Below are positions 27,499 to 38,172 of a stretch of DNA of 44,415 nucleotides, piece by piece; position 1 is the first letter of the stretch, and every line of letters starts with the position of its first letter. This DNA comes from an uncultured Acetobacteraceae bacterium (GTDB lineage: Bacteria > Pseudomonadota > Alphaproteobacteria > Acetobacterales > Acetobacteraceae). The stretch is taken from assembly GCA_937873175.1 (NCBI GenBank), contig CALMVT010000153.1:1-44415 (forward strand), in the 5' to 3' direction. Under the pieces are notes generated by a model, which ran no database searches, was not told the DNA's origin, and was given only the letters and a program-made list of their open reading frames with translations. A program made the translations under genes and the position numbers.

Positions 27499-28221
27499 AT
27501 GCGCACTGGATTGATCGCGAAGAAGCTGGGCATGACCCGGATGTTCAAGGATGACGGCACCCATGTGCCCGTCACCGTGCTGCATCTGGACCAAGTGCAG
27601 GTTGTGGACACCCGGACGGAGGAGCGGGACGGCTATACGGCCATCCAGCTCGGCTGGGGCAAAGCCAAGGTGAAGAACGTTTCCCAGCCCAACAAGGGGC
27701 ATTACGCCCGGGTCAAGGTGGAGCCGAAGAAGCGGCTGGTTGAGTTCCGGGTGGCGCCGGATGCCTTGCTGGAGTCTGGCCAGATCCTGACCGCGGCGCA
27801 TTTCGTGGTGGGCCAGAAGGTGGACGTGTGCGGCATCACTAAGGGCAAGGGGTTCGCCGGTGCCATGAAGCGCTGGAACTTCCGGGGTCTCGAAGCGAGC
27901 CACGGCGTGTCCGTCAGCCACCGCAGCCACGGCTCGACCGGCAACCGGCAGGACCCCGGCAAAACGTTCAAGAACAAGAAGATGGCGGGCCACCTGGGCG
28001 TTGAGCGGGTGACGACGCTGAACGTGGAAGTCGCCGGCGTCGATGCCGAGAAGGGCCTTATCATGGTCCGCGGCGCGGTGCCGGGATCCAAGGGCGAGTT
28101 CGTGCGCATCCGCGACGCGATCAAGAAGCCGCGCCCGGTGGAGGCGCCCTATCCCGCCGCGATCCTGGGGGTGCCTGGCGCCGCCGACGCCGCGGATACG
28201 CAGCCGACGGAGACCGCGTGA
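27499..28221 (+). CDS. rplC: 50S ribosomal protein L3
   Basis: L3 (240 residues) reaches the peptidyl transferase centre. It starts [16 protein letters not shown], and the central loop reads [34 protein letters not shown]-like, including the Gln that PrmB can methylate. A short C-terminal tail rich in Ala and Pro (after [11 protein letters not shown]) goes beyond the core. The ATG at 27499 is 10 bp after rpsJ. Its stop overlaps the rplD start by 1 bp (TGATG). Confidence 0.97.
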   Translation: MRTGLIAKKLGMTRMFKDDGTHVPVTVLHLDQVQVVDTRTEERDGYTAIQLGWGKAKVKNVSQPNKGHYARVKVEPKKRLVEFRVAPDALLESGQILTAAHFVVGQKVDVCGITKGKGFAGAMKRWNFRGLEASHGVSVSHRSHGSTGNRQDPGKTFKNKKMAGHLGVERVTTLNVEVAGVDAEKGLIMVRGAVPGSKGEFVRIRDAIKKPRPVEAPYPAAILGVPGAADAADTQPTETA

Positions 28222-28838
28222 TGCAGGTCGATATCAAGACCCTGGACAACGGCTCGGCGGGTTCTGCCGACCTGCCTGATGCCCTGTTCGCCGCGCAGCC
28301 GAGGCGGGACATCATCGCCCGGGTGATCGAATGGCAGCTCGCCAAGCGGCGGGCCGGCACCCACAAGACCAAGGGCATGGGCGAAGTGTCCGGGACCACT
28401 AAGAAGCCGTATAAGCAGAAGGGCACCGGCAACGCCCGGCAGGGTAGCCTACGCTCGCCGCAGTTCCGCACGGGTGGCCGTGTGCACGGGCCGGTGGTGC
28501 GCAGCCATGCTTTCGACCTGCCGAAAAAGGTGCGGCGCCTGGGCCTGATCAGCGCATTGTCGTTGAAGCGGGCCGAAGGCAAGCTGATGGTGCTGGACAG
28601 CGTTGGTGGCGGCACGGGCAAGACCAAGGACCTCGCCGGCAAGGTCAAGGGGCTGGGCTGGACCTCGGCGCTGGTGATCGACGGCGCCGTGGACTCGGCG
28701 TTCCTGCGGGCGAGCGCCAACATCGTGGGTGTGGACGTGCTGCCCACGGTTGGCGCCAATGTTTACGACATCATCCGGCATGATTGGCTGGTCGTGACCA
28801 CGGCCGGGATTGAGGGTCTGAAGGAGCGCCTGTCTTGA
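28221..28838 (+). CDS. rplD: 50S ribosomal protein L4
   Basis: L4 (205 residues) lines the exit tunnel. In E. coli it represses the S10 operon at the leader. The long loop with [27 protein letters not shown]-type basic residues starts near 50, followed by [19 protein letters not shown] 28221 overlaps the rplC stop by 1 bp; GTG 28218, overlapping by 4 bp, is the alternative start and adds one residue. Confidence 0.97.
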   Translation: MQVDIKTLDNGSAGSADLPDALFAAQPRRDIIARVIEWQLAKRRAGTHKTKGMGEVSGTTKKPYKQKGTGNARQGSLRSPQFRTGGRVHGPVVRSHAFDLPKKVRRLGLISALSLKRAEGKLMVLDSVGGGTGKTKDLAGKVKGLGWTSALVIDGAVDSAFLRASANIVGVDVLPTVGANVYDIIRHDWLVVTTAGIEGLKERLS

Positions 28839-29176
28839 GCGTGTCGCAAGTCCGCGCCGCCCGGAAGCGCGCGTCCACCATGTCGCGCGAAGCGATGTAT
28901 GAGACCATCCGCAGCCCGGTGATCACCGAAAAGGCCACCATGCTGTCGGAGCGGGGGCAGTTCGTGTTCCGCGTCGCCATCGACGCCACCAAGCCCGAGA
29001 TCAAGGCGTCGGTCGAGGCCCTGTTCGGCGTCACCGTGCTGGCGGTCAACACGCTGGTGCAGAAGGGCAAGACCAAGCGGTTCAGGGGCCGCCCGGGCGT
29101 GCGCTCCGATGTCAAGAAAGCATATGTGCAGCTCGCCGAGGGGCAGTCGATCGACATGTCCACCGGGCTGAGCTAG
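28835..29176 (+). CDS. rplW: 50S ribosomal protein L23
   Basis: L23 stands at the tunnel exit and is the docking site for trigger factor and SRP. The core [19 protein letters not shown]...[14 protein letters not shown] is clear, and [21 protein letters not shown] is the 23S-binding arm. The start is uncertain. TTG at 28835 overlaps the rplD stop and has AAGGAG 8 nt upstream, giving 113 residues with a basic leader. GTG 28841 is also in frame. ATG 28880 gives 98 residues, closer to family length, but with a poor site. I list the TTG form for its ribosome-binding site and coupling. Confidence 0.93.
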   Translation: MSVSQVRAARKRASTMSREAMYETIRSPVITEKATMLSERGQFVFRVAIDATKPEIKASVEALFGVTVLAVNTLVQKGKTKRFRGRPGVRSDVKKAYVQLAEGQSIDMSTGLS

Positions 29177-29193
29177 GCCAGGGATAGCGACGG

Positions 29194-30027
29194 ATGGCAC
29201 TCAAGCAATTCAACCCAGTCACCGCGAGCCTGCGCGGCACGGTGCTGATCGACCGCCGCGAGCTGTGGAAGGGCAAGCCGGTCAAGACATTGACCGAGGG
29301 CAAGAACAAGACCGGCGGGCGCAACAATCACGGGCGCACGACCTCCTTCTTCCGCGGTGGCGGGCACAAGCAGTCCTACCGCCACGTCGATTTCAAACGG
29401 CGCAAGTTCGATGTGCCGGCGACAGTGGAGCGCTTGGAATACGACCCGAACCGGTCGGCGTTCATTGCGCTCATCAAGTACGATGACAACGAGCTGTCCT
29501 ACATCATCGCGCCGCAACGCTTGCGCGCCGGCGACAAGGTGGTGGCGGGAGGCCGAGTCGATATCAAGCCCGGCAATGCCATGCCGATGGCGGCGATCCC
29601 TGTGGGTACCATCATCCACAACGTCGAGATGAAGATCGGTGCGGGCGGCAAGATGGCGCGGGCTGCAGGGACCTTTGCTCAGCTTGTCGGCAAGGACGCG
29701 GGCTATGCCCAAGTGAAGCTGCAGTCGGGCGAGTTGCGCTTGGTGCGGGCGGAGTGCATGGCGACGGTGGGCGCGGTGTCCAACCCGGACAACCAGAACC
29801 AGAGTATCGGCAAGGCCGGGCGCTCCCGCTGGCTGGGGCGCCGCCCGCACAACCGCGGCGTGGTGATGAACCCGGTGGACCACCCGCACGGCGGCGGCGA
29901 GGGCCGCACCTCCGGCGGACGCCACCCGGTAACGCCGTGGGGCAAGCCGACCAAGGGTTACAAAACCCGCGTCAACAAGCGCACGGACAGCTTGATCATC
30001 CGGCGCCGTCCGAAGGGGAAGCACTGA
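29194..30027 (+). CDS. rplB: 50S ribosomal protein L2
   Basis: L2 (277 residues) is a core 23S-binding protein needed for subunit association and peptidyl transfer. [21 protein letters not shown] begins the protein, and [18 protein letters not shown] is in the N-terminal arm. The C-terminal loop [20 protein letters not shown] holds the conserved His close to the catalytic centre. The ATG at 29194 lies 17 bp after rplW. Confidence 0.98.
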   Translation: MALKQFNPVTASLRGTVLIDRRELWKGKPVKTLTEGKNKTGGRNNHGRTTSFFRGGGHKQSYRHVDFKRRKFDVPATVERLEYDPNRSAFIALIKYDDNELSYIIAPQRLRAGDKVVAGGRVDIKPGNAMPMAAIPVGTIIHNVEMKIGAGGKMARAAGTFAQLVGKDAGYAQVKLQSGELRLVRAECMATVGAVSNPDNQNQSIGKAGRSRWLGRRPHNRGVVMNPVDHPHGGGEGRTSGGRHPVTPWGKPTKGYKTRVNKRTDSLIIRRRPKGKH

Positions 30028-30029
30028 CC

Positions 30030-30308
30030 ATGGCGCGTTCCGTATGGAAAGGTCCCTTCGTGGACGGCTACCTGCTGGGCAAGGCGGAAACCGCCCGCGC
30101 GTCCGGCCGCAACGAGATCATCAAGATCTGGTCGCGCCGCTCGACGATCCTGCCGCAATTCGTGGGCCTCACGTTCGGCGTCTACAACGGCCACAAGTTC
30201 CTGCCGGTCCAGGTGTCGGAGAACATGGTTGGTCACAAGTTCGGCGAGTTCTCGCCGACGCGGACGTTCACCGGGCATTCGTCCGACAAGAAGGCGAGGC
30301 GGGGCTGA
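30030..30308 (+). CDS. rpsS: 30S ribosomal protein S19
   Basis: S19 (92 residues) binds with S13 in the 30S head near the A site. [46 protein letters not shown] and [13 protein letters not shown] are the family core. The ATG at 30030 starts 2 bp after rplB, and AGGGGAAG precedes it. Confidence 0.98.
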   Translation: MARSVWKGPFVDGYLLGKAETARASGRNEIIKIWSRRSTILPQFVGLTFGVYNGHKFLPVQVSENMVGHKFGEFSPTRTFTGHSSDKKARRG

Positions 30309-30309
30309 G

Positions 30310-30720
30310 ATGAGCAAGCCGAAAACTCCCCGGGCGCTGCCGGAGAATGAGGCGCAATGCGTGGTGCGCAACATCCGCATCAGCCCGCAGAAGCTGAATC
30401 TGGTGGCCGGGCTGATCCGCAACCAGCCGGCGAGCAAGGCGGTTGCGACGCTGACGTTCAGCAAGCGGCGGATTGCGCAGCAGGTGCGGAAAGCCCTGGA
30501 AAGCGCCATCGCCAATGCCGAGAACAACCATCAGCTTGACGTGGACCGCCTGGTGGTGACGCGGGCCGAGGTCGGCAAGTCCATCGTCATGCGGCGGTTC
30601 ATGGCGCGCGGCCGTGGCCGGGCGTCGCGCATCGAGAAGTGGTTCAGCCACTTGCGCATCGTGGTGTCCGAGCAGCAGCAGGTGCCCGAAGCGCCCGCGC
30701 CACAGCAGAAGGCGGCATAA
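30310..30720 (+). CDS. rplV: 50S ribosomal protein L22
   Basis: L22 (136 residues) contacts all 23S domains and its beta-hairpin lines the exit tunnel constriction. The core [33 protein letters not shown] is followed by the hairpin tip [21 protein letters not shown]. The last ~18 residues, rich in Gln, Pro and Ala, form a short tail. The ATG at 30310 is 1 bp after the rpsS stop. Confidence 0.97.
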   Translation: MSKPKTPRALPENEAQCVVRNIRISPQKLNLVAGLIRNQPASKAVATLTFSKRRIAQQVRKALESAIANAENNHQLDVDRLVVTRAEVGKSIVMRRFMARGRGRASRIEKWFSHLRIVVSEQQQVPEAPAPQQKAA

Positions 30721-30723
30721 GCC

Positions 30724-31401
30724 ATGGGTCACAAAGTCAATCCGATCGGGCTGCGCGTCGGCATCAACCGCACTTGGGACAGCCGCTGGTATGCCGGCGC
30801 CGACTACTCGAAGCTGTTGCTGGCCGATCTTGAGCTGCGCACGCACCTGCGCGCCAAGCTGTCCGGCGCCGGCGTGTCCCGCGTGGTGATCGAGCGCCCG
30901 GCGAAGAAGCCGCGCGTCACCATCTACGCGGCGCGGCCCGGCGTGGTGATCGGCAAGAAGGGCCAGGACATCGAGGTGCTGCGCAAAGACCTGGCCCGGA
31001 TGGCCAAGTCCGAAGTGTCGCTGAACATTGTCGAAATACGCAAGCCGGAGATCGACGCGACCCTGGTGGCCGAGAACATCGCGCAGCAGTTGGAGCGCCG
31101 GGTGGCATTCCGCCGTGCGATGAAGCGGGCGGTGCAGTCGGCGATGCGGCTGGGCGCCCAGGGCATCCGGATCAACTGCGGCGGCCGGCTTGGCGGCGCG
31201 GAGATCGCACGGACGGAGTGGTATCGCGAGGGCCGGGTGCCGCTGCATACGCTGCGGGCCGACATCGACTTCGGCACGGCGACGGCCAAGACCACCTACG
31301 GCACCTGCGGCGTGAAGGTCTGGATCTTCAAGGGCGAAATCTTGGCCAACGATCCGCTCGCGCAGGACCGCCGCGCCGCCGAGCAGGCGCCGCAGCGCTA
31401 A
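30724..31401 (+). CDS. rpsC: 30S ribosomal protein S3
   Basis: S3 (225 residues) lies at the mRNA entry channel and has helicase-related function. [25 protein letters not shown] starts it. The KH domain has the GxxG-type loop [13 protein letters not shown]. The C-terminal domain shows [27 protein letters not shown]. The ATG at 30724 is 3 bp after rplV. Confidence 0.98.
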   Translation: MGHKVNPIGLRVGINRTWDSRWYAGADYSKLLLADLELRTHLRAKLSGAGVSRVVIERPAKKPRVTIYAARPGVVIGKKGQDIEVLRKDLARMAKSEVSLNIVEIRKPEIDATLVAENIAQQLERRVAFRRAMKRAVQSAMRLGAQGIRINCGGRLGGAEIARTEWYREGRVPLHTLRADIDFGTATAKTTYGTCGVKVWIFKGEILANDPLAQDRRAAEQAPQR

Positions 31402-31415
31402 GAGGAACCACGACC

Positions 31416-31832
31416 ATGATGTCTCCCAAGCGGACGAAGTACCGCAAGGCCCATAAGGGCCGCATTCACGGCCTGGCGAAGTCGGGCACCAGCCTGAACT
31501 TCGGCGCTTTCGGCCTCAAGGCGCTGGAGCCGGAGCGGATCACCGCCCGGCAGATCGAGGCGGCGCGCCGTGCCATCACGCGCTCGATGAAGCGCGCGGG
31601 CCGGGTGTGGATCAGGATGTTCCCGGATGTCCCCGTGTCGCAGAAGCCAGCCGAGGTCCGCATGGGGTCCGGCAAGGGCAGCCCGGAGTTCTGGGTGTGC
31701 CGGGTGAAGCCGGGCCGCATCATGTTCGAGATCGACGGCGTGGCGCCGGAACTAGCGCGCGAAGCGCTGACCCTAGGTGCGGCCAAGCTGCCGATCCGCA
31801 CCAAGTTTGTGACCCGGCTTGGGGAGGCCTAA
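31416..31832 (+). CDS. rplP: 50S ribosomal protein L16
   Basis: L16 (138 residues) helps position A-site tRNA. It reads [19 protein letters not shown], with [22 protein letters not shown] in the C-terminal half. Two adjacent ATGs (31416 and 31419) are possible; the first aligns with the common MLSPKRTK start and has AGAGGAA at 8 nt. Confidence 0.97.
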   Translation: MMSPKRTKYRKAHKGRIHGLAKSGTSLNFGAFGLKALEPERITARQIEAARRAITRSMKRAGRVWIRMFPDVPVSQKPAEVRMGSGKGSPEFWVCRVKPGRIMFEIDGVAPELAREALTLGAAKLPIRTKFVTRLGEA

Positions 31833-31834
31833 GC

Positions 31835-32056
31835 ATGACCAAGCCAGCCGACATCCGTGCCAAGGGGACGGACAACCTGCCGTCCATGCTGCTCGACCTG
31901 CGCAAGGAGCAGTTCAACCTGCGTTTCCAGCGCGCGACGGGGCAGACGGAGAGCGTGGGCCGCGTCCGCCAGGTGCGGCGCGACATCGCCCGCGTCAAGA
32001 CGATCATGACGGAGCAGAAGCGGTCCGCCGCTCCCTCCGCGAACGCGAAGGAGTAG
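31835..32056 (+). CDS. rpmC: 50S ribosomal protein L29
   Basis: L29 (73 residues) is a helical protein by the tunnel exit, next to L23. The core [39 protein letters not shown] is standard. The last ~14 residues are a low-complexity tail. The ATG at 31835 follows GGGGAGG, 2 bp after the rplP stop. Confidence 0.97.
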   Translation: MTKPADIRAKGTDNLPSMLLDLRKEQFNLRFQRATGQTESVGRVRQVRRDIARVKTIMTEQKRSAAPSANAKE

Positions 32057-32060
32057 GGCG

Positions 32061-32444
32061 ATGCCGAGGCGCGTCCTGACCGGGCGGGTAACGAGCGACA
32101 AAATGGACAAGACCATCACGGTTCTTGTTGAGCGTCGCGTCATCCATCCGCTGTACAAAAAGTTCATTCGCCGCTCGAAGAAGTATGCAGCGCATGACGA
32201 CCTGAACATCTGCAAGATCGGCGACACCGTGCGGATCGAGGAATGCCGCCCGATCAGCAAGCGCAAGACGTGGCTGCTCATGGAGCGCAACGGGGAGGCC
32301 GTGCCGCCGCCGCCGGGCTTCTCCTTTGCCGTGCGGGTGCCGCATGCCAAGGACGTGCAGGCCGGCGGCTTGCATGGTGGCGACTTGCCTTCCGGCGGCA
32401 TGGCGGCTGAGGCCGACCAGGTTGCCGAGCAGGCGCCGAGCTGA
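32061..32444 (+). CDS. rpsQ: 30S ribosomal protein S17 with long C-terminal tail
   Basis: S17 binds 16S rRNA early in 30S assembly. The OB-fold core is clear: [35 protein letters not shown], then [21 protein letters not shown]. At 127 residues the protein is about 45 longer than usual. After [15 protein letters not shown] it carries a Gly/Ala/Glu-rich extension that does not look like an S17 domain. The ATG at 32061 is 4 bp after rpmC. Confidence 0.96.
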   Translation: MPRRVLTGRVTSDKMDKTITVLVERRVIHPLYKKFIRRSKKYAAHDDLNICKIGDTVRIEECRPISKRKTWLLMERNGEAVPPPPGFSFAVRVPHAKDVQAGGLHGGDLPSGGMAAEADQVAEQAPS

Positions 32445-32455
32445 GGGGCGATTAA

Positions 32456-32824
32456 ATGATCCAAGTCGAATCTAACCTGGAGGTCGCCGACAATTCCGGC
32501 GCGCGCCGGGTTCAGTGCATCAAGGTGCTGGGCGGGTCCAAGCGCAAGACGGCGTCCGTGGGCGATGTCATCGTGGTGTCCATCAAGGAAGCCATCCCGC
32601 GCGGCAAGGTGAAGAAGGGCGACGTGCACCAGGCGGTGATCGTGCGGACTTCCTTCCCGGTGCGCCGGGCCGACGGCAGCGCCATCCGCTTCGACCGCAA
32701 CGCGGCCGTGCTGATCACCAAGCAGCAGGAGCCGATCGGCACCCGTATCTTCGGACCCGTGGTGCGCGAGCTGCGCGGGCGCAAGTTCATGAAGATCATA
32801 TCGCTCGCGCCCGAGGTGCTCTGA
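32456..32824 (+). CDS. rplN: 50S ribosomal protein L14
   Basis: L14 (122 residues) sits at the intersubunit bridge and is the site where RsfS silences ribosomes. [27 protein letters not shown] and [24 protein letters not shown] are characteristic. The ATG at 32456 begins the spc-type gene group. The stop overlaps the rplX start (TGATG). Confidence 0.98.
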   Translation: MIQVESNLEVADNSGARRVQCIKVLGGSKRKTASVGDVIVVSIKEAIPRGKVKKGDVHQAVIVRTSFPVRRADGSAIRFDRNAAVLITKQQEPIGTRIFGPVVRELRGRKFMKIISLAPEVL

Positions 32825-33144
32825 TGGCCGCGCGTATCCGCAAGGGCGACACGGTGGTGGTGATCACCGGCGCCGACAAGGGCAAGCGCGGCGAGGTCCT
32901 GCGCGTGCTGCCGAAGGACGACCGCGCCGTGGTGAAGGGCGTGAAGATCGCCAAGAAGCACACCAAGCCGCAAGGCATGAACAAGCCCGGCGGCATCGTC
33001 GAGCAAGAAGCGACGATCCACCTGTCGAACGTCATGCTGGTTGATCCGAAGACAGATAAGCCGACGCGCGTCGGGTTCCGGGTACTGGAGGACGGCCGCA
33101 AGGTCCGCGTCTCGAAGCCTGGCGGCGCCGTGATCGAGGGTTGA
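32824..33144 (+). CDS. rplX: 50S ribosomal protein L24
   Basis: L24 (106 residues) initiates 50S assembly at the 5' end of 23S rRNA. The KOW motif is [30 protein letters not shown]-like [19 protein letters not shown] follows. ATG 32824 shares one base with the rplN stop, so translation is likely coupled. Confidence 0.97.
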   Translation: MAARIRKGDTVVVITGADKGKRGEVLRVLPKDDRAVVKGVKIAKKHTKPQGMNKPGGIVEQEATIHLSNVMLVDPKTDKPTRVGFRVLEDGRKVRVSKPGGAVIEG

Positions 33145-33148
33145 AGCC

Positions 33149-33742
33149 ATGGGCGAGACAATGATTGAAGCGGGCGCGCCCGCCGCCGCCCCGCGCGAAG
33201 CGCCGCGGATGCAGCAGCGCTACAACTCAGAGATCAAGGCGAAGCTGCAGGCGGAGTTCGCCTACACGAACCCGATGCAGGTGCCCAAGCTTGAGAAGAT
33301 CGTCATCAACATGGGCGTCGGCGAGGCTGCAGGCGACCAGAAGAAGCTTGATGCGGCTTTGGCCGAACTGACGCTGATCGCCGGGCAGAAGCCGGTCAAA
33401 ACGCTGGCCAAGAAGGCCATCGCCGGGTTCAAGATCCGCGAGGGCCTGCCGATCGGCTGCAAGGTGACGCTGCGCAAGTCGCGGATGTTCGAGTTCCTGG
33501 ATCGGCTGGTGACGATTGCCCTGCCGCGGGTGCGCGACTTCCGCGGCATCCCGTCCGGCAAGGGCTTCGACGGCCGGGGCAACTTCGCCATGGGGTTGAA
33601 GGAGCAGATCATCTTCCCGGAGATCGACTACGACAAGGTGACGGACATCCGCGGCATGGACATCGTGTTCGTGACCACGGCCAAGACCGACGCCGAGGCG
33701 AAGGCGCTGCTCAAGGCGTTCGACGTGCCGTTCGCCGCTTAA
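33149..33742 (+). CDS. rplE: 50S ribosomal protein L5
   Basis: L5 (197 residues) binds 5S rRNA and contacts the P-site tRNA. The core begins [14 protein letters not shown] and continues [42 protein letters not shown] and [20 protein letters not shown] complete it. About 20 residues of Ala/Pro-rich leader precede the core. The ATGs at 33149 and 33161 are both possible starts; 33149 is taken since it is 4 bp after rplX. Confidence 0.97.
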   Translation: MGETMIEAGAPAAAPREAPRMQQRYNSEIKAKLQAEFAYTNPMQVPKLEKIVINMGVGEAAGDQKKLDAALAELTLIAGQKPVKTLAKKAIAGFKIREGLPIGCKVTLRKSRMFEFLDRLVTIALPRVRDFRGIPSGKGFDGRGNFAMGLKEQIIFPEIDYDKVTDIRGMDIVFVTTAKTDAEAKALLKAFDVPFAA

Positions 33743-33774
33743 AGCCAGATTTCAACGCGTTGGGAAAACCGCCG

Positions 33775-33793
33775 GCGCCCCCGACCGGGGCGC
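33775..33793 (+). other. Hairpin in the rplE-rpsN spacer
   Basis: GCGCCCC, loop CGACC, GGGGCGC: a perfect 7-bp stem in the 75-bp gap, the longest gap inside the spc gene group. It lies about 25 nt before the rpsN start and has no T-run. It could affect rpsN translation or be a protein-binding site. Low certainty. Confidence 0.35.
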
Positions 33794-33817
33794 GGCAGGT
33801 TCCGAGGAGTGCAGCAC

Positions 33818-34123
33818 ATGGCCAAGACATCCGCGGTGAACCGCAACCTGAAGCGGGAGCGCATGACGTCCCGCGACAAGTCGAAGCGTTCCGAACTCAA
33901 GGCCCAGGTCATGGATCGGTCGGCGCCGGTCGAGGAGCGGTTCGACGCGTCGCTGAAGCTGGCGCAGTTGCCGCGCAACGGGGCGGCGGTGCGGGTGCGC
34001 CTGCGTTGCGCGCTCACTGGCCGGTCGCGCGGCAACTACCGGAAATTCAAGCTGTCCCGCAACATGCTGCGCGCCCTGGCGAGTTCCGGCCAGTTGCCCG
34101 GCATGGTCAAGGCGAGCTGGTAA
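33818..34123 (+). CDS. rpsN: 30S ribosomal protein S14
   Basis: S14 (101 residues) is in the 30S head. It is the long, zinc-independent form: no CxxC pairs are present, and the core is [38 protein letters not shown]. The ATG at 33818 ([10 protein letters not shown]) follows GAGGAG at 8 nt. Confidence 0.97.
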   Translation: MAKTSAVNRNLKRERMTSRDKSKRSELKAQVMDRSAPVEERFDASLKLAQLPRNGAAVRVRLRCALTGRSRGNYRKFKLSRNMLRALASSGQLPGMVKASW

Positions 34124-34135
34124 GGGAGCGGCGCC

Positions 34136-34534
34136 ATGTCGATGTCCGATCCGCTGGGTGACATGATCACCCGCATCCGCAACGCGCAGCGCAGCCGCCA
34201 CACCGTTTGCGTGGCGCCTGCATCCAAGCTGCGGGCCAACGTGCTTGAAGCGCTGAAGCGCGAGGGTTTCATCCGCGGCTACGCTGCCGAGGAGCTGCGT
34301 CCCGGCGTCGCGCAGCTTCGCATCGAGCTGAAGTACAGCGAGGGCGAGCCGGTAATCAAGGAGATCACCCGGGTGTCCAAGCCGGGCCGCCGGGTATACT
34401 CCAAGATCAAGGAGCTGCCCCGGGTATATGCCGGGCTGGGCGTCTCGATCCTGTCCACGCCGCGCGGCGTGCTGAGCGACGGCGAGGCCCGTGCCGCCAA
34501 TGTCGGCGGCGAAGTCCTGTTCCGCGTCTTCTAA
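34136..34534 (+). CDS. rpsH: 30S ribosomal protein S8
   Basis: S8 (132 residues) binds the 16S central domain and in enterobacteria represses the spc operon. [16 protein letters not shown] and the C-terminal [33 protein letters not shown] are diagnostic. ATG 34136 gives MSMSDPL; ATG 34142 is an equivalent start two codons later. Confidence 0.98.
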   Translation: MSMSDPLGDMITRIRNAQRSRHTVCVAPASKLRANVLEALKREGFIRGYAAEELRPGVAQLRIELKYSEGEPVIKEITRVSKPGRRVYSKIKELPRVYAGLGVSILSTPRGVLSDGEARAANVGGEVLFRVF

Positions 34535-34547
34535 GGGGGGACACACG

Positions 34548-35081
34548 ATGTCTCGCGTAGGCAAGTATCCCGTCGCCGTGCCGAGCGGCGTCGATGTGGC
34601 GGTGGTGGACCGGGTGCTGACCGCCAAGGGCAAGCTCGGCGCCATGTCGCTGCCGCTCACCGACCACGTTGATGCGGTGGTCGAGGGCAATCAGGTGACG
34701 ATCAAGCCGCGGACCAACGAGAGCCAGGCGCGCATGATGTGGGGCACCACGCGCGCCCTGCTCGCTGCCATGGTGCAGGGCGTGTCGGTTGGCTACACCA
34801 AGACGCTGGAGATCACCGGCACCGGGTTCCGCGCCAGCGTGCAGGGCAAGAACCTGGTGATCAACCTGGGGTTCTCGCATGACGTGGTGTATCCGGTGCC
34901 GCCGGGCATCACGGTGACGACGCCGCGGCCCACGGCCATCACGCTGACCGGGGTAGACAAGCGCCAGGTGGGGCAGGTCGCCGCGGAAATCCGCCGCTAT
35001 CGCCCGCCGGAGCCGTACAAGGGCAAGGGCGTCAAGTACGAGGGCGAGCAGATCCGGCGCAAGGAAGGCAAGAAGAAGTAA
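34548..35081 (+). CDS. rplF: 50S ribosomal protein L6
   Basis: L6 (177 residues) lies near the sarcin-ricin loop. [17 protein letters not shown] begins it, and the C-terminal signature [34 protein letters not shown] is complete. The ATG at 34548 follows AAGGGGGG. Confidence 0.98.
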   Translation: MSRVGKYPVAVPSGVDVAVVDRVLTAKGKLGAMSLPLTDHVDAVVEGNQVTIKPRTNESQARMMWGTTRALLAAMVQGVSVGYTKTLEITGTGFRASVQGKNLVINLGFSHDVVYPVPPGITVTTPRPTAITLTGVDKRQVGQVAAEIRRYRPPEPYKGKGVKYEGEQIRRKEGKKK

Positions 35082-35082
35082 G

Positions 35083-35445
35083 ATGAGCGCTCCACAGGAT
35101 CTCAAGGCACGGCGGCGCGAGCGCCTCCGCTACCAGTTGCGGCAGAAGGGCGCCGGGCGCCCGCGCTTGTCGGTGTTCCGGTCGGGCAAGCACATCTATG
35201 CCCAGGTGATCGACGACGCGACCCATAGCACCCTTGCCGCGGCGTCGAGCCTCGACAAGGACTTGCGCGCCACGTTGCAGACTGGCGCGGACAAGGACGC
35301 GGCGGCGGCGGTGGGCCGGCTGGTGGCCGAGCGGGCCATGGCGGCCGGGGTGAGCATGGTCGTGTTCGACCGCGGCGCTTATCTGTATCACGGCCGCGTC
35401 AAGGCGCTGGCCGACGCCGCCCGCGAGGGCGGGCTGGCGTTCTGA
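35083..35445 (+). CDS. rplR: 50S ribosomal protein L18
   Basis: L18 (120 residues) carries 5S rRNA with L5 into the central protuberance. [36 protein letters not shown] and the ending [26 protein letters not shown] are standard. The ATG at 35083 is 1 bp after the rplF stop. Confidence 0.97.
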   Translation: MSAPQDLKARRRERLRYQLRQKGAGRPRLSVFRSGKHIYAQVIDDATHSTLAAASSLDKDLRATLQTGADKDAAAAVGRLVAERAMAAGVSMVVFDRGAYLYHGRVKALADAAREGGLAF

Positions 35446-35456
35446 GGGAATGAATC

Positions 35457-36026
35457 ATGGCACGTGAAGCACGGGACGGCGGGCGCGACCGGCGGGACCG
35501 CGACCGGGACGGCGACGACCTGATCGACAAGCTGGTCACCATCAACCGGGTGGCCAAGGTGGTGAAGGGCGGGCGGCGCTTCGCCTTTGCCGCGCTGGTG
35601 GTGGTCGGCGACCAGAAGGGCCGTGTCGGCTACGGCGCCGGCAAGGCGCGCGAGGTGCCAGAGGCGATCCGCAAGGCGACCGAGCGTGCCAAGAAGAAGA
35701 TGATCCGCGTGCCGATGAAGGAAGGGCGCACCCTGCATCACGACGTGGAGGGGCATTTCGGCGCCGGGCACGTGGTGCTGCGGTCCTGCACGGCGGGCAC
35801 CGGCATCATCGCCGGCGGGCCGATGCGGGCGGTGTTTGAGACGCTGGGCATCGGCGACGTGGTGGCGAAGTCGCTCGGCAGCCGCAACCCGCACAACATG
35901 GTCAAGGCCACCTTCGCCGCGTTGGAACGGTGCGGCAGCCCGCGCAGCGTGGCGGCCCGGCGCGGCAAGAAGGTGTCCGATATCCTCGGCCGCCGCGACG
36001 CGGTGCAGGAGACAGCCGATGTCTGA
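35457..36026 (+). CDS. rpsE: 30S ribosomal protein S5
   Basis: S5 (189 residues) acts at the decoding site and mRNA entry. The first ~25 residues form an Arg/Asp-rich tail ([20 protein letters not shown]) before the S5 core [40 protein letters not shown] and [16 protein letters not shown] follow. The ATG at 35457 starts MAREARDGG. The 3' end overlaps rpmD by 8 bp. Confidence 0.97.
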   Translation: MAREARDGGRDRRDRDRDGDDLIDKLVTINRVAKVVKGGRRFAFAALVVVGDQKGRVGYGAGKAREVPEAIRKATERAKKKMIRVPMKEGRTLHHDVEGHFGAGHVVLRSCTAGTGIIAGGPMRAVFETLGIGDVVAKSLGSRNPHNMVKATFAALERCGSPRSVAARRGKKVSDILGRRDAVQETADV

Positions 36027-36216
36027 CCTGTCAACGCCAAAGGCCACGGTCCGGTTCACGCAGATCGCGTCCGGCCTGGGCCGCAAGAAGGATCAGATTC
36101 AAACGTTGACCGGATTGGGCCTGGGCAAGCTGCGGCGGACCCGGGAGCTTGAGGATACGCCCTCGGTCCGCGGCATGCTCCGCAAGGTGGCCCACCTGGT
36201 CCAGGTGGAGAAGTAA
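36019..36216 (+). CDS. rpmD: 50S ribosomal protein L30
   Basis: L30 (65 residues), a small 50S protein. [54 protein letters not shown] matches the whole family core. The ATG at 36019 lies within the last codons of rpsE. The next gene, rplO, starts 2 bp after. Confidence 0.97.
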   Translation: MSDLSTPKATVRFTQIASGLGRKKDQIQTLTGLGLGKLRRTRELEDTPSVRGMLRKVAHLVQVEK

Positions 36217-36218
36217 CC

Positions 36219-36710
36219 GTGAAGCTGAACGAGATACGGGATAACCCCGGCGCGCACCTCAAGTCGAAGCGGCTGGGCCGCGGCATCGGGTCCGGCAAGG
36301 GCAAGACCTCCGGCAAGGGCGTAAAAGGCCAGAAGGCGCGGGAAGGCGTCGCGCTGAACGGGTTCGAGGGCGGGCAGTTGCCGATCTACCGACGCCTGCC
36401 GAAACGCGGTTTCCACAACATGTTCCGCAAGGAATACGCCCCGGTGAACCTGGGCGCCATCGAGAAGGCGCTGGAGTCGGGTCGGCTTCCGGCGGATCAG
36501 CCGATCACAGCGGAGCTGCTGGAAGCGGCGGGACTTGCGCGGCTGAACAAGGTGGATGGCGTGCGGCTGCTGGCCACGGGCACGGTGACGCGGGCGATCA
36601 CCATCACCGTGTCGGGCGCGTCGGCGGCGGCGGTTGCGGCGGTGGAGGCCGCCGGCGGCTCGGTCACCCTGCTGCGCCCGGCGGAGCCGCCCGCCAGCCC
36701 GACTGCATAG
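36219..36710 (+). CDS. rplO: 50S ribosomal protein L15
   Basis: L15 (163 residues) binds 23S rRNA late in assembly. It reads [43 protein letters not shown], with [19 protein letters not shown] following. The start is a GTG at 36219, supported by the exact family N-terminus and GGTGGAG upstream. A 118-bp spacer with a TATAAG box (36812-36817) but no clear -35 separates it from secY. Confidence 0.97.
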   Translation: MKLNEIRDNPGAHLKSKRLGRGIGSGKGKTSGKGVKGQKAREGVALNGFEGGQLPIYRRLPKRGFHNMFRKEYAPVNLGAIEKALESGRLPADQPITAELLEAAGLARLNKVDGVRLLATGTVTRAITITVSGASAAAVAAVEAAGGSVTLLRPAEPPASPTA

Positions 36711-36828
36711 AAGTTCGATGAAGGGCTTGCTTCCCTAAGCCGGCCGGCTGCACAGTTTGGTCAATGGTGGTGCCCTGGCCCCGCAAGGGTCCGTTTCAGG
36801 CACCGCGACTGTATAAGGGGGACGGTTC

Positions 36829-38172
36829 ATGGCCTCAGCGGCCGAGCAGCTTGCGGCAAACCTCAGTCTCGGCACGCTCGGCAAGGCCACCGAGCTCAAG
36901 TCGCGCATCTGGTTTACCCTGGGCGCCCTGTTGGTATACCGAATCGGCACTTACATCCCGGTGCCCGGCGTCGATGCCTCGGTGATGGGCGAACTGCTGG
37001 CGCAGCACGGCGGCGGCATTCTGGGCATGTTCGACATGTTCAGTGGCGGCGCGCTGGGCCGCATGACCGTGTTCGCCCTCAACATCATGCCCTACATCAG
37101 CGCCAGCATCATCATCCAGTTGATGTCGGCCGCGGTGCCGTCTCTGGAAACCCTCAAGAAAGAAGGGGAAAGCGGGCGCAAGAAGCTCAACCAATATACC
37201 CGCTACCTGACGGTGCTGATCGCCCTGGTGCAGTCCTACGGCATCGCGGTGGGGCTGGAAGGGATGCACGGCAACTTCGGCTCCGCGGTGATCGACCCGG
37301 GCCTGTTCTTCCGCCTGTCCTGCGTGATCACGCTGGTGGGCGGGACGATGTTCCTGATGTGGCTCGGCGAGCAGATCACGGCGCGCGGCGTCGGCAACGG
37401 CACCAGCCTGATCATCTTCGCCGGCATCGTCGCCAACCTGCCGCACGCCTTGGCGAACCTCTTGGAACTCGGGCGGACCGGCGCCCTGTCCCTGGTGTTC
37501 ATCCTGGCCTTTTTGGTGATCGCCGTCGCGGTGATCGCCTTTGTGGTGTTCATGGAGCGGGCGCAGCGCCGGGTGAACATCCAGTATCCGAAGCGCCAGG
37601 TCGGCCAGCGCATGTTCGGCGGTGACAGCACGCACATGCCGCTGAAGGTGAACACGGCCGGGGTGATCCCGCCGATTTTCGCCAGCTCCATCCTACTGAT
37701 CCCCGCGACCATCGCCGGGTTCTCGCAAAGCAATCCAAACTCCTGGCTCGCCTGGATCGGGCAGAAGCTGGGTCATGGCGAGCCGCTGTATATGCTCGCC
37801 TACGCCGGGATGATCATCTTCTTCTCGTATTTCTACACGGCGGTGGTGTTCAACCCGCAGGAAACCGCGGACAACCTGAAGAAGTATGGCGGGTTCATTC
37901 CGGGCGTGCGGCCCGGTGCCAATACCGCGGACTACTTCGACCGCATTCTTGCCCGGCTGACCACGGTGGGCGCGCTTTATTTGTGCCTCGTGTGCATGCT
38001 CCCCGAAATCCTCATCAGCCGCTACGGCGTGCCGTTCTACTTCGGGGGCACAAGCCTGATGATCATCGTGTCCGTGACCATGGACACGGTGACGCAGATC
38101 CAGTCGCACCTGCTGGCCCACCAATATGAGGGGTTGATACGCAAATCGCGGGTGAAGGGCCGCGCCCGATGA
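36829..38172 (+). CDS. secY: Protein translocase subunit SecY
   Basis: SecY (447 residues) is the channel subunit of the SecYEG translocon in the inner membrane, with ten predicted helices. Typical are [14 protein letters not shown] in helix 1, the plug region [26 protein letters not shown], and the cytoplasmic loop [23 protein letters not shown] that binds SecA and the ribosome. The ATG at 36829 follows AAGGGGGACGG. The stop overlaps adk by 4 bp (ATGA). Its partner gene secE is not in this window. Confidence 0.98.
   Translation: MASAAEQLAANLSLGTLGKATELKSRIWFTLGALLVYRIGTYIPVPGVDASVMGELLAQHGGGILGMFDMFSGGALGRMTVFALNIMPYISASIIIQLMSAAVPSLETLKKEGESGRKKLNQYTRYLTVLIALVQSYGIAVGLEGMHGNFGSAVIDPGLFFRLSCVITLVGGTMFLMWLGEQITARGVGNGTSLIIFAGIVANLPHALANLLELGRTGALSLVFILAFLVIAVAVIAFVVFMERAQRRVNIQYPKRQVGQRMFGGDSTHMPLKVNTAGVIPPIFASSILLIPATIAGFSQSNPNSWLAWIGQKLGHGEPLYMLAYAGMIIFFSYFYTAVVFNPQETADNLKKYGGFIPGVRPGANTADYFDRILARLTTVGALYLCLVCMLPEILISRYGVPFYFGGTSLMIIVSVTMDTVTQIQSHLLAHQYEGLIRKSRVKGRAR

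Noticed and set aside
36812-36817. TATAAG before secY as a promoter
   Set aside because: No recognisable -35 at the right distance, and it overlaps the ribosome-binding region.
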